Positions 17,101 through 26,428 of a stretch of DNA of 57,526 bases are shown here, one piece after another. Source of the DNA: Viridibacillus sp050279675. GTDB taxonomy: Bacteria > Bacillota > Bacilli > Bacillales_A > Planococcaceae. Within the stretch, counting starts at the first letter, position 1, and each line of letters opens with the position of its first letter. Made by a program: the position numbers and the translations under genes. The notes under the pieces are model-generated. The model was not told the origin of the DNA. It saw nothing but the letters and a program-made list of their open reading frames with translations, and did no database searches. The DNA lies in the NCBI RefSeq assembly GCF_050279675.1, contig NZ_JBNNUK010000021.1, positions 1-57,526 on the forward strand. Direction: 5' to 3'.

Positions 17101-18282
17101 TTAATTTTGCAAAGCTTGCATGTTCATGAAACGCTCAATTTCTACATCACTTTTCCCTAAAGACCTTAGCACTTCAACTGTATGCTCACCTAGAGCTGGG
17201 GGCATATTTCTGACTTGCCAATCCACTGATGATAGTGTAATCGGTAAGCGGGTTAAGTGGATGTTTCCATTGTTTGGGTGCTCGGCATCTATAAGCATTT
17301 GGTTACTAAGTGTTTGAGGGTGCATTGCTACATCAGTCATTTGCTGAATCATGGCACTAGGTACACCTTGCTTCTCTAGAGCGACAAGCCAATCTGCTGC
17401 TTTTTTTGTTTGTAGCACATCAGCTAGTTTTTCATTGAGCAGTTCACGATTTTGAACACGCATTACGTTTGAAAAAAATCGCTCATCTTTAAGCCATTGC
17501 TGCTTCTCTAACACTTCACAGAGCTTTTCAAATAATCGATTATTAGAAACGCCTATCATGATCGGCACATCTGCTGTTTGAAAAGCCCCATATGGTGCAA
17601 AGGAAGCGTGATTAGAGCCTAATTTTTCTGGATTTTGCCCTGTTAACATAGTTGAGAGTAAATGATAACCTACCCAGTTGACACCTGTTTCAAAAAGTGA
17701 AGTTTCAACTTTTTGCCCTTGTCCATTTTCTTTTCGCTGCAAAAGAGCTGCTAAAATACCAAGCGCACCCCACACAGCACTACCTTGGTCTAAAATCGAA
17801 ACAGGTACACGTGCTAATTGATCGCTTCCTGTCATACTCATTAAACCTGTTTCGGCCTGTAAAATAGCATCATAGCCAGGTTTATGTTTGGAAGGGCCTT
17901 TTTGACCATATGCTGATAACGAACAATAAATTAAACGCTCATTTAAAGATTTCAAAGTATCAAAGCCAAGCCCTAACTTATCGGCTTTTCCTAATCGATA
18001 ATTTTCAACAAAAATATCGGCATCACGTATTAGCTCATACATTACTTTCTTTGCTTCTAGTATTTGCAAATTTAAAACAACTGACTTTTTATTGCGATTA
18101 ATATTCAAGAAAAATGTTCCATCTTCTTTAACAATCGGGGCCATTTTACGAGCTTCGTCACCCACACCTGGACGTTCAATCTTAATAACTTCCGCACCAA
18201 GATCAGCTAGAATCATCGTCAAGCTAGGACCTGAAATGTTCGTCGTGACATCAATGACTCGCATTCCTTGTAATGGCAACAT
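17101..18282 (-). CDS. CaiB/BaiF-type (family III) CoA-transferase
   Basis: A 393-residue protein with family III features: LQGMRVIDVTTNISGPSLTMILADLGAEVIKIERPGVGD at the N-terminus, LNINRNKKSVVLNL, and KPGYDAILQAETGLM, where Asp138 fits the catalytic aspartate that forms the acyl anhydride. Such enzymes move CoA between carboxylic acids without ATP. Relatives use carnitine, formate/oxalate, succinate or itaconate, so the acids here are open. In the operon it would activate a free acid, made by the aldehyde dehydrogenase, for the acyl-CoA dehydrogenase and hydratase. AGGG stands about 12 bases before the ATG, a rather wide gap. Confidence 0.92.
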   Translation of the reverse strand: MLPLQGMRVIDVTTNISGPSLTMILADLGAEVIKIERPGVGDEARKMAPIVKEDGTFFLNINRNKKSVVLNLQILEAKKVMYELIRDADIFVENYRLGKADKLGLGFDTLKSLNERLIYCSLSAYGQKGPSKHKPGYDAILQAETGLMSMTGSDQLARVPVSILDQGSAVWGALGILAALLQRKENGQGQKVETSLFETGVNWVGYHLLSTMLTGQNPEKLGSNHASFAPYGAFQTADVPIMIGVSNNRLFEKLCEVLEKQQWLKDERFFSNVMRVQNRELLNEKLADVLQTKKAADWLVALEKQGVPSAMIQQMTDVAMHPQTLSNQMLIDAEHPNNGNIHLTRLPITLSSVDWQVRNMPPALGEHTVEVLRSLGKSDVEIERFMNMQALQN

Positions 18283-18329
18283 TCATTTCATCACCCTTCC
18301 ATTTACACCTTCCTATTCCAAAACATCAC

Positions 18330-19499
18330 TTAGTAAGATTTCGGCATATTCAAAACATGCTCCCCTACAAACGATAAAATAAGATTTGTCGAAATAGGTG
18401 CTACTTGATATAATCGCGTTTCTTTAAATTTACGCTCAATATCGTACTCCGTCGCGAAGCCATAACCACCGTGTGTTTGTAATGTGACATTGGCCGCTTC
18501 CCAAGACGCATCGGCTGCAAGTAGTTTTGACATATTCGCCTCTGCCCCACATGGTTTTCCTTCATCAAATAATTGAGCTGCTTTAAAACGCATGAGATCG
18601 GCCGCTTCAATATTGATATGTGCTCTTGCAATCGGGAACTGAATGCCTTGATTTTGACTAATAGGACGATTAAAAATGACACGTTCATTCGCATAGTTTG
18701 TCGCACGTTCAATAAACCAGCGACCGTCACCAATACATTCTGAGGCTATTAAAATACGTTCTGCATTCATACCGTCTAAAATGTACCGAAAACCCTTTCC
18801 TTCCTCTCCAATTAAGTTCTCTACAGGCACTTTTAAATGTTCCATAAACAACTCAGTCGTTGAATGATTCATCATCGTCTTAATCGGTCGAATTTCAAGA
18901 CCATTGCCCACTGCCTCTCGCAAATCAACTAATAGCACGGACAAGCCTTCACTCTTTTTCGTTACTTGTTCAACAGGGGTTGTACGCACGAGTAAAATCA
19001 TTAAATCAGAATGTTCCGTACGAGATATAAAAACCTTCTGACCATTCACAATATAGTGATTACCTTGTCGCACGGCTGTAGTTTTTAAATTTGTCGTATC
19101 CGTACCTGTATTTGGTTCTGTCACCCCAAATGCTTGTAGGCGTAAGCTTCCATCAGCAATTTTTGGCAAATACATACGTTTTTGATCATCCGAACCATGA
19201 CGTAAAATGGTTCCCATCGTATACATTTGGGCATGGCATGCCCCTGAGTTTCCACCAGAACGATTGATTTCCTCTAAAATAACGGACGCTTCTGTAATGC
19301 CAAGTCCCGAACCCCCATATTCTTCAGGAATCAGAGCTGCTAAAAAGCCTGCATCAGTTAGCGCTTTCACAAATTCCGTTGGATATGCTTGCAGCTCATC
19401 AATTTCTCGCCAATATTTGTCGGGAAATGCTTTACAAACAGCACGTACACTTTGACGGAGTTCTTCTAAAAACGCCACTTTTTCTTCTGCTAATAACAA
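18330..19499 (-). CDS. Acyl-CoA dehydrogenase family flavoprotein
   Basis: A 389-residue FAD enzyme with PEEYGGSGLG, FGVTEPNTGTDTTNLKTTA (substrate and FAD loop), and THGGYGFATEYDIERKFKETR. The position that carries the catalytic glutamate in medium- and short-chain enzymes (YEGT) reads YQVAPISTN here, so that base is missing. Glu247 in NAERIL fits the alternative base used by isovaleryl- and long-chain-type enzymes. That points to a branched or unusual acyl-CoA. The start is TTG at 19499 with GAGGGAG upstream. Electrons would pass to an ETF, whose genes are not in this window. The ECH gene lies 12 bases upstream. Confidence 0.92.
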   Translation of the reverse strand: MLLAEEKVAFLEELRQSVRAVCKAFPDKYWREIDELQAYPTEFVKALTDAGFLAALIPEEYGGSGLGITEASVILEEINRSGGNSGACHAQMYTMGTILRHGSDDQKRMYLPKIADGSLRLQAFGVTEPNTGTDTTNLKTTAVRQGNHYIVNGQKVFISRTEHSDLMILLVRTTPVEQVTKKSEGLSVLLVDLREAVGNGLEIRPIKTMMNHSTTELFMEHLKVPVENLIGEEGKGFRYILDGMNAERILIASECIGDGRWFIERATNYANERVIFNRPISQNQGIQFPIARAHINIEAADLMRFKAAQLFDEGKPCGAEANMSKLLAADASWEAANVTLQTHGGYGFATEYDIERKFKETRLYQVAPISTNLILSFVGEHVLNMPKSY

Positions 19500-19511
19500 C
19501 GCAATTCTCCC

Positions 19512-20297
19512 TCACTTCCCTGTGAAAATCGGTGCCCTTTTCTCATTAAATGCAAGCACACCTTCAAGACGATCATTTGAATTAACCGCTAAGTTATAAA
19601 TCTCTATTTCTTGTTTTCTCGCTTCACTATTTGATAATGTCCCTAACGTATTTGCACTCTTCTTACAACCTTGCACACCCAAAGGAGCATTTTTTGCAAT
19701 TTTATTTGCAAGTCTTAGTGCTGTTTGGAACAACTCCTCCGGTAGGACGACCGCATTAAGTAGACCAGCATCACTTGCCTCTTCTACTCCAAAGATTTCA
19801 CCGGTAAACAACCATTGTTTCGCTTTATGTAATGGCACTCGTTTCGGTAAAAGACGTGAACCACCACATCCAGGCATAATGCCACGCGTTACTTCTGGCA
19901 AGCCAAATTTCGATGTTTGTGCTGCAACAAGTAAATCGCAATTGAGCGCTAATTCAAAACCACCCGCCAAAGCATAGCCATTCACTACGGCAATTGTTGG
20001 CTGTGGTAGATCCTCAAGCGCATAAAACATTTGCTCAAATAATTCATGCTGATCCTTCCAAGCCTCATCAGAAAGTCCTTGGCGTTCCTTCAAATCCGCT
20101 CCAGTGCAAAATGCATCATTATTTGAAGAAGTTAAAAGTACAACCCGAATGGACGAATCAGTTGAAACAACTTTTAAAAGAGACAACATATACTCAGCCA
20201 TTTTTGTATTAAAAGCATTGAGCATTTTCGGTCGATTTAAAGTTATGTTTAAAATCTGTCCGTTTTCTCCTAATATTTCAGTTAGAATGGGATTCAT
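19512..20297 (-). CDS. Enoyl-CoA hydratase/isomerase (crotonase family)
   Basis: A 261-residue crotonase-fold enzyme. The oxyanion-hole segments are DAFCTGADLKE and GYALAGGFELALNCD. The two acid-base glutamates of classical hydratases are both present, as Glu115 (GGFEL) and Glu135 (LPEVTRG), so true hydration of a 2-enoyl-CoA is likely. It would act directly after the acyl-CoA dehydrogenase. Two bases separate it from the upstream zinc dehydrogenase gene, implying translational coupling. The chain length or branching of the substrate cannot be read from sequence. Confidence 0.92.
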   Translation of the reverse strand: MNPILTEILGENGQILNITLNRPKMLNAFNTKMAEYMLSLLKVVSTDSSIRVVLLTSSNNDAFCTGADLKERQGLSDEAWKDQHELFEQMFYALEDLPQPTIAVVNGYALAGGFELALNCDLLVAAQTSKFGLPEVTRGIMPGCGGSRLLPKRVPLHKAKQWLFTGEIFGVEEASDAGLLNAVVLPEELFQTALRLANKIAKNAPLGVQGCKKSANTLGTLSNSEARKQEIEIYNLAVNSNDRLEGVLAFNEKRAPIFTGK

Positions 20298-20299
20298 AA

Positions 20300-21394
20300 T
20301 TACACTCCTTCATTGACTAAAATTGAAGCTCGTGTTATTTCACGATTTGCGGAAGTATCAAGTGCTTTTGCAATATCTGCTAACGTATAATCACAAGCTA
20401 GCATGTCATCAAATGGGTATAAATCGTTTTTGTCACTTAAAAACGCGAGTGCTTTTTGCAAATACCATGGATTGTATCGAATAACACCTAAAATCTGAAT
20501 ATTTTTTCGCGTCATTAGCCCTGGGTCAAACTCAGTCAACTTTCCTGGTGAGATATTACCAATACTAATGTACTTGCCTCCTGCTTTTAATAAATGGATA
20601 CCCTCATTTAATGCAGCAGGTACACCCGTTAACTCCATCGCAATATCAGCGCCTCTATTGTTCGTTAAAGCTAATAGGCGAGCTACTCGATCTGCTACCG
20701 AAGGATATTCTGCAAAAGAAATTGTATAATCTGCCCCAAACCTCTTCGCAAGTGCAAGGCGACTTTCAACAGCATCGATCACAATTACTGTCGCACCTAA
20801 TGATTTCGCAACAGCGGATGCATTCAATCCAAGTCCTCCAGCTCCTTGTATGACGACTGTATCGCCATACTTAATACCCGCTTTTTCAATCCCATAATAT
20901 ACTTGAGACAATGCACAATTGGCACTGGCTGCAGATGCATCTGAGACATTTTCTGGTACTTTATAAAAATATTGATTTGGATGAATATAATAATGCGTTG
21001 CAAAAGAACCATGGAAATGAGGGTATTCATGAGCATCCTTACTCCAAAATTCGTATGCATTTTCGCATAAGTTAAACAATCCTTGCTGACAATGATTACA
21101 CTTGCGGCAAGTTAAAAAGTAAGCCGCTGCAATCCTGTCTCCAACTTTCACTGGATTTCCAGCAAAATCCGTTGTGACATTTTCACCAAGCTCTACAATT
21201 TCTCCCACCATCTCATGACCCATCACACCTGATTTTTTTGTTGGATGTTGTCCTCTCCAAATGTGTAGTTCAGAACCACATACATTCGTTCGAATCACTT
21301 TCACTAATACACTACCTTGTCCAGCTTTTGGTAAATCATATTCTTCAAAGATAAGTTGCTCAGGCTCTGTCATCACCGCGACTTTCCCTTTCAT
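20300..21394 (-). CDS. Zinc-binding medium-chain dehydrogenase (first gene of the catabolic operon)
   Basis: A 364-residue medium-chain dehydrogenase with Cys39 (TNVCGSE), GHEMVGE at 59-65, four structural zinc cysteines (96, 99, 102, 110) in CRKCNHCQQGLFNLC, and the Rossmann motif QGAGGLGLNA. It differs clearly from the second zinc dehydrogenase at 13561-14688, so the operon holds two alcohol dehydrogenases, perhaps for two steps. The ATG follows GGTGGG by 6 bases. It is transcribed away from the ABC-F gene; the 290-base divergent region should hold its promoter, but no regulator gene adjoins. Confidence 0.9.
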   Translation of the reverse strand: MKGKVAVMTEPEQLIFEEYDLPKAGQGSVLVKVIRTNVCGSELHIWRGQHPTKKSGVMGHEMVGEIVELGENVTTDFAGNPVKVGDRIAAAYFLTCRKCNHCQQGLFNLCENAYEFWSKDAHEYPHFHGSFATHYYIHPNQYFYKVPENVSDASAASANCALSQVYYGIEKAGIKYGDTVVIQGAGGLGLNASAVAKSLGATVIVIDAVESRLALAKRFGADYTISFAEYPSVADRVARLLALTNNRGADIAMELTGVPAALNEGIHLLKAGGKYISIGNISPGKLTEFDPGLMTRKNIQILGVIRYNPWYLQKALAFLSDKNDLYPFDDMLACDYTLADIAKALDTSANREITRASILVNEGV

Positions 21395-21682
21395 AGGAAT
21401 CCCACCTTTTCTTTGATTTACATCTTATTAATTCTATTTCTATGTGATTCAAAAAATGAGTATAATCTAAAGTTTAATTTTTTCTATTTCAATATTTTTA
21501 CAAAAGATGCACTTAGAATGACCATTCATACTATTTTTATTGCCATTAAGATGCAGAATTCAGTTGTTTTGACTAAAAAGCATATAATATACGCAAATTT
21601 ATACACTTTTAGAGTTTTATTTACTGCCTTGCATAGCGTTCCATGATATACTAAAAGCATTGTGAAAAAAGGAGGAACTTAC

Positions 21683-23287
21683 ATGATTCAAGTAAGTAAT
21701 GTAGGTCTTCGCTATGGCGACCGTAAATTATTTGACGACGTAAATATTAAATTCACACCAGGTAACTGTTACGGACTAATCGGAGCAAACGGTGCTGGTA
21801 AATCAACATTCTTAAAAATTTTATCTGGTGATATTGAGGCACAAGATGGCCATGTATCAATGGGTAAAGATGAACGTCTTTCTGTATTAAAGCAAAATCA
21901 CTTCGAATACGATGAATTTAACGTTTTAGATACAGTTGTTATGGGGAACAAACGTCTTTGGGAAGTAAAAGCTGAAAAAGACGCAATCTACGCAAAAGAA
22001 GAATTTTCTGATGAAGATGGCATGCGTGCTGCTGAATTAGAAGGTGAGTTTGCTGATCTAAACGGTTGGGAAGCTGAATCTGAAGCGGCAACATTATTAA
22101 ACGGTTTAGGGATTGGCGACGAACTTCACTATTTGCTTATGGCTGACCTAGAAGGTTCTGACAAAGTTAAAGTGTTATTAGCACAAGCTCTATTTGGTAA
22201 GCCAGACGTTCTATTACTGGATGAGCCTACCAACCACCTTGACTTAAAAGCAATTCAATGGTTAGAAGAATTTTTAATCAACTTTGAAAATACGGTTATT
22301 GTTGTATCCCATGACCGTCACTTCTTAAACAAAGTATGTACACATATTGCTGACCTGGATTTCTCTAAAATCCAATTATATGTCGGTAACTATGACTTCT
22401 GGTATGAGTCTAGCCAATTAGCACAAAAAATGATGTCTGACCAAAACAAGAAGAAAGAAGAGAAGATTAAAGAGCTACAAGCATTCGTTGCTCGTTTCTC
22501 TGCGAACGCATCTAAATCTAGCCAAGCAACTTCTCGTAAAAAAATGTTGGATAAAATCGAGCTTGATGACATTAAACCATCTAGCCGTAAATATCCATTC
22601 ATCAACTTCCAAACTGGTCGTGAAATCGGTAATGATGTGTTAACTGTTGATGGTCTAACAGCAAGTCATGATGGCGAAACTCTATTTAAAGATATTCGCT
22701 TCTCAATGAACAAAGAAGACAAAATCATTTTATTAGGTAGCCCACAAGCAAAAACTGCTCTTCTTGATATCTTAATGGAACAAAAAGAAGCAGATGCTGG
22801 AACATATAAATGGGGTGTTACTACATCTCAAAGCTACTTTGAAAATGATCATGATAAATACTTCGGAGGCAATGAGAAATCATTAGTAGAATGGTTACGC
22901 CAATATTCACCAGAAGACGAAACTGAAAGCTTCTTACGTGGATTCTTAGGTCGTATGCTATTCTCAGGTGAAGAAGTGAAAAAATCTCCTTCTGTATTAT
23001 CTGGGGGAGAAAAAGTTCGTTGTATGCTTTCTAAAATGATGCTTGCATCTGCAAATGTTATTTTACTTGATGAGCCTACTAACCACCTTGACCTTGAGTC
23101 AATCCAAGCACTAAATGAAGGTTTAATCCGCTTCAAAGGCGCTATGGTCTTCACATCTCATGACCATCAGTTCATCGAAACAATTGCTAACCGCGTAATT
23201 GAAATCCGTGAAGACGGTTCAATTTTAGATAAGCAATTAACTTATGATGAATATTTAGAGTGGAAAGAAAAAGAAGGTTTGAAATAA
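21683..23287 (+). CDS. ykpA: ABC-F family ATPase (YkpA-like)
   Basis: A 534-residue soluble protein with two ABC ATPase domains and no membrane part, closely resembling B. subtilis YkpA. Domain 1 has Walker A GANGAGKST and Walker B DVLLLDEPTNHLDL. Domain 2 has LSGGEKVRCMLSKMML and VILLDEPTNHLDLES. The second Walker A is degenerate (LGSPQAKTALL), as it is in YkpA. ABC-F proteins bind the ribosome and affect translation or antibiotic tolerance. The ATG at 21683 has a perfect AAGGAGG, which overrides a GTG seven codons upstream. It is a single-gene unit with its own terminator. Confidence 0.93.
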   Translation: MIQVSNVGLRYGDRKLFDDVNIKFTPGNCYGLIGANGAGKSTFLKILSGDIEAQDGHVSMGKDERLSVLKQNHFEYDEFNVLDTVVMGNKRLWEVKAEKDAIYAKEEFSDEDGMRAAELEGEFADLNGWEAESEAATLLNGLGIGDELHYLLMADLEGSDKVKVLLAQALFGKPDVLLLDEPTNHLDLKAIQWLEEFLINFENTVIVVSHDRHFLNKVCTHIADLDFSKIQLYVGNYDFWYESSQLAQKMMSDQNKKKEEKIKELQAFVARFSANASKSSQATSRKKMLDKIELDDIKPSSRKYPFINFQTGREIGNDVLTVDGLTASHDGETLFKDIRFSMNKEDKIILLGSPQAKTALLDILMEQKEADAGTYKWGVTTSQSYFENDHDKYFGGNEKSLVEWLRQYSPEDETESFLRGFLGRMLFSGEEVKKSPSVLSGGEKVRCMLSKMMLASANVILLDEPTNHLDLESIQALNEGLIRFKGAMVFTSHDHQFIETIANRVIEIREDGSILDKQLTYDEYLEWKEKEGLK

Positions 23288-23323
23288 TCCTTTTTAATCA
23301 CTTTTAAGGATTTAAACCGAACA

Positions 23324-23367
23324 AAACCCTGGACTTCCCAAGTTAATTGGAAAGTCCGGGGTTTTTT
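23324..23367 (+). terminator. Terminator of ykpA
   Basis: Stem AACCCTGGACTT/AAGTCCGGGGTT with one mismatch and a 16-base loop, then TTTTTTAT, about 40 bases after the stop. Confidence 0.8.
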
Positions 23368-23456
23368 ATGTCAACTAATAGAATTTAATATCTATTTATA
23401 GCGCTGGAAATAAATCCAAACAGATGATTTGAAGATCCAATTAAACTTCTCTATTT

Positions 23457-24137
23457 CTATACAATTTCTAAAAGTTCAGTAAGCTCATGGATTTCATACG
23501 TCGGCTTAATCCCTACTTTATTTTCTTTAAAATGCGGATTAAACCAGCACGTATCAATCCCGTAATTGATCCCACCTTGGATATCAGAGGTTAAAGAATC
23601 ACCCACGATCAACACTTTTTCTTTATCTGTAATCTGTAACTTAGAAAACGCATATTCGAAAATACCTTTTTCAGGTTTCTGGAAACCAATTTCTTCAGAA
23701 ATAAAGATATGCTCAAAAGTATTACTGAGAGGAGAGCCCCCAATTCTTGCTATCTGCACATCTTTAAAGCCATTTGTGATAATAGACAGCCGACAATCAG
23801 AAAGCTTGTCACATACTCCAACAGCTCCCTTTATAGGATTTATTTCCTTGCCCAAATATCCAAGATAAATACTACTGAACTTTTCAGCATTAATTTCAAG
23901 CTTATGTGTAAAGAACAACTGCTTAAATCTTTCAACTCCCAGTTTTGGTAAAGTGATAAGTCCTTGTTCCAAATCTCTCCATAACATCATGCTAATCTCT
24001 TTGTATGTGGTTCCATAATCCGCTAATCCCTTTGGTAATCCGAACTCCACAAAAGTCTTATGTAAGGCATTTTTTTCCGACTTACTAAAGTCCAATAGTG
24101 TATCATCAACATCGAACAAAATAATTTCGTACATCAT
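23457..24137 (-). CDS. HAD-family phosphatase, YjjG-like nucleotidase
   Basis: A 226-residue HAD hydrolase. Motif I is LFDVDDTLLDF, with nucleophile and acid/base Asp, motif II SIITNGF, motif III the Lys in FQKPEKGIF, and motif IV VGDSLTSDIQGG. The helical cap between motifs I and II and the overall pattern match the YjjG group, which removes phosphate from non-canonical pyrimidine nucleotides. GGAGGT lies 7 bases before the ATG at 24137, so seven upstream codons are excluded. It is a single leftward gene. Confidence 0.87.
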   Translation of the reverse strand: MMYEIILFDVDDTLLDFSKSEKNALHKTFVEFGLPKGLADYGTTYKEISMMLWRDLEQGLITLPKLGVERFKQLFFTHKLEINAEKFSSIYLGYLGKEINPIKGAVGVCDKLSDCRLSIITNGFKDVQIARIGGSPLSNTFEHIFISEEIGFQKPEKGIFEYAFSKLQITDKEKVLIVGDSLTSDIQGGINYGIDTCWFNPHFKENKVGIKPTYEIHELTELLEIV

Positions 24138-24399
24138 ATAGCTACCTCCATTAAACAATACCGACCTAACTAGGACGCTTCACATAATTTGAATTCAAAA
24201 AACATTGATGTACTCTCTGTTACTTCATTTGTTATATCTCTATCTTCCCCTGCAAAGTATGTAAAAAAATTGACTATTGATAGGACTTTGGAAGAAAGCT
24301 TGTATTCATAGTTTTATAGAAGAGTACATCCATATTATACGGTATATTTAGAAAGCCTTATATATCTCATAGCTCTTTCATTCAATTAGCTTTAGTCAT

Positions 24400-25224
24400 T
24401 CATTTGATTTTTATATGACCTACTGAGACAGAAATATCTAATTCGTTATCCGACTTTATGTAATTCACTATTCTATTTCCTGCCCCTTGTTTTATTATAT
24501 TTTCGATTAGTAATTTATCATTTTCTGAAGTTATTTTCCCATTCTTCGTTGCAATATTGAAGCTAATTTTATTTTTTTCTAGCTCTTTAGGTAGGGTTAT
24601 GTGGACATTGCCGTTTGATAATTTTATCTTGCTCTTGCCCTTTATATGAGTAAAAACCAAGCTTTTTAGTGAGCCTGTTTGGTTCTTTATATTAACCGCT
24701 CCATCCACACTCCCTATTTTAATAGAACCGTTTTTTGCTTCAATATTTAAGACTTCCCCTTTAAAAGAGTCTACATTAATATTTCCTACACTTGAACTAA
24801 AACTTAATTGATTAATTTCACTTACATTTTTTGCAGTTATATTGCCATTTCGCGTATTTATTTGCACATGTTCTAATAATCCAGTAGGAATATTCAATAT
24901 CAATTCCCCTCTTTTTGTTAAACCAGGCACTATGGTCATCCACTTTTTTTGAATTGCCTTTAGCTTTATAATGGCTTGATCCTTCTCATAAACAATATCC
25001 ATGCTAGGACTTCCAACGAATGATTTTTGACCTTTATACCTAACATTCATCATGGGCCCACCAGTGACTATAACAATGTTTGAAATATCAGCATCAACAT
25101 AAATCCTCTTCACGATTTCCAAATCACTCTTGTACTCAACATCTTTTTTACTTATATTCGATGAAATAAGAGAGCTAGCTATTATCAAAATCAACACCCC
25201 AATCATCCATTTTATTTTTTTCAT
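24400..25224 (-). CDS. Membrane-anchored DUF4097 beta-helix protein
   Basis: A 274-residue protein with an N-terminal membrane anchor or signal (IKWMIGVLILIIASSLISS) and an exported domain of short beta-strand repeats (NIPTGLLEHVQINTRNGNITAKNVSEIN, EAKNGSIKIGSVDGAVNIKNQTGSLKS). This is the DUF4097 pattern of right-handed beta-helix adhesin-like folds. In Bacillus such genes usually sit with a PadR regulator and a DUF1700 membrane protein and respond to envelope stress; here neither partner is adjacent. AAGGAG precedes the ATG. The role is unknown. Confidence 0.82.
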   Translation of the reverse strand: MKKIKWMIGVLILIIASSLISSNISKKDVEYKSDLEIVKRIYVDADISNIVIVTGGPMMNVRYKGQKSFVGSPSMDIVYEKDQAIIKLKAIQKKWMTIVPGLTKRGELILNIPTGLLEHVQINTRNGNITAKNVSEINQLSFSSSVGNINVDSFKGEVLNIEAKNGSIKIGSVDGAVNIKNQTGSLKSLVFTHIKGKSKIKLSNGNVHITLPKELEKNKISFNIATKNGKITSENDKLLIENIIKQGAGNRIVNYIKSDNELDISVSVGHIKIK

Positions 25225-25593
25225 ACTCTTCTCCTTATTTAGAATTAATAATAATCATTTTAACTTCATAAATAAAATATTTCAATCACTAAAATATATA
25301 TTTAATATAATATGTAATAATGATACTAAATGTCAAATTTCTTAAATAAAACATTTTCTCAGTATCTAGTGATAAAACCCAATCAACTAATAATGGAGGT
25401 ATCGACCTTCTCTAGCCCTATATCTTGAAAATTCAAAAGAAAAGATACGATTTTGAAATTTGGCCAACCTCAATGAGCTATTATACTTTGCCTATTAACG
25501 AGTAGATTTACTGTTTTCTTTAATAAAATCTAACTATGACATAAAGAAATGATGTAATATTTAGATATTGAGTCGAAAGGATGGCTATATAAA
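25225..25593. other. Intergenic region between divergent genes
   Basis: About 370 AT-rich bases holding the promoters of the leftward DUF4097 gene and the rightward cupin gene. I see no gene, repeat or clear operator in it. Confidence 0.5.
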
Positions 25594-26118
25594 ATGATCA
25601 AACTAAGTGAATTACAATCTTGGGTATCAAAACTTGGACTTGTTCCTCATCCAGAGGGGGGATACTACAAAGAAACTTTTCAATCTGAGGAATGCACTTC
25701 TGACAAAGAGTTACAAGTAACTTTTGAAGGTAAAAGAAAGCTTTATACGAGTATTTATTTTCTATTAACGTCAAATGACATTTCCCATTTCCATCGTTTG
25801 AAATCTGATGAATTATGGTACTATCACGGTGGAAGTCCTTTAACAATACATATCATTCATGAAAATGGAGAATATGAAGAGATTAAATTAGGATTAAATC
25901 TTGAAAAAGGAGAAGTCCCTCAAGCTTTAGTTCCTAAACATTCAATCTTTGGATCTTCTGTTATGGGGGAAGATGTATGCTCTCTAGTTGGGTGCATGGT
26001 TTCTCCAGGTTTTGAATTCCAAGACTTCGAATTGTTTACACAAGACGAACTTTTACTAAAATACCCTCAACACAGAGACATCATTTTGAAGTTAGCGTAC
26101 AAACAAATTCCAAAATAA
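25594..26118 (+). CDS. Cupin-fold protein, DUF985 family
   Basis: A 174-residue protein with the DUF985 hallmarks: LVPHPEGGYYKETF near the N-terminus, SIYFLLTSNDISHFHRLKSDELWYYHGGSPL with cupin metal-type histidines, and GCMVSPGFEFQDFELF near the end. The fold is a single small beta-barrel cupin; family members have been linked to sugar epimerase-like or unknown functions. GAAAGGATGG lies about 12 bases before the ATG, a wide but acceptable gap. It is a single gene with its own terminator. Confidence 0.85.
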   Translation: MIKLSELQSWVSKLGLVPHPEGGYYKETFQSEECTSDKELQVTFEGKRKLYTSIYFLLTSNDISHFHRLKSDELWYYHGGSPLTIHIIHENGEYEEIKLGLNLEKGEVPQALVPKHSIFGSSVMGEDVCSLVGCMVSPGFEFQDFELFTQDELLLKYPQHRDIILKLAYKQIPK

Positions 26119-26142
26119 TTTATTAGGACTTACTATTTACTT

Positions 26143-26173
26143 ACAGGGACAAAAAGTATTTTTTTGCCCCTGT
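26143..26173 (+). terminator. Terminator of the cupin gene
   Basis: Stem ACAGGGACAAAAA pairs with TTTTTTGCCCCTGT around a short loop, 25 bases after the stop, with the T-run inside the right arm. Confidence 0.65.
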
Positions 26174-26390
26174 TATGTATAAACCTATCAAATATGAATA
26201 CTTTGGAAATAATATAAAGATTGTTAATTTTTATATTAAACTTTGATTATAATGCTGGAATATTCTATTTTTTCTCACAATAAGAGCAGGTTAATTGAAG
26301 AGGATTACAACTACATAAATTTTGCGATACCTAACTATTTTTAAAAGGAATTTACATTAACTATTCCATTAACAGTGATTTAATGAAATA

Positions 26391-26420
26391 AAAAAAACAG
26401 ATTGGAAGTAATCTGTTTTT
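26391..26420 (-). terminator. Terminator of the MarR gene
   Basis: Stem AAACAGATT/AATCTGTTT with a 6-base loop. Reading leftward it is followed by TTTTTATTTC, 9 bases past the stop of the MarR gene. Confidence 0.8.
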
Positions 26421-26428
26421 AGAATTGA

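Larger units (their letters stand above)
26119..26428. other. Intergenic region with two terminators
   Basis: Between the convergent cupin and MarR genes. It contains the terminators at 26143-26173 and 26391-26420. A 30-codon frame at about 26252-26344 lacks a ribosome site and is not called. Confidence 0.5.

Noticed and set aside
26252..26344. 30-codon plus-strand frame after the cupin gene
   Set aside because: No ribosome site; too short and unsupported.
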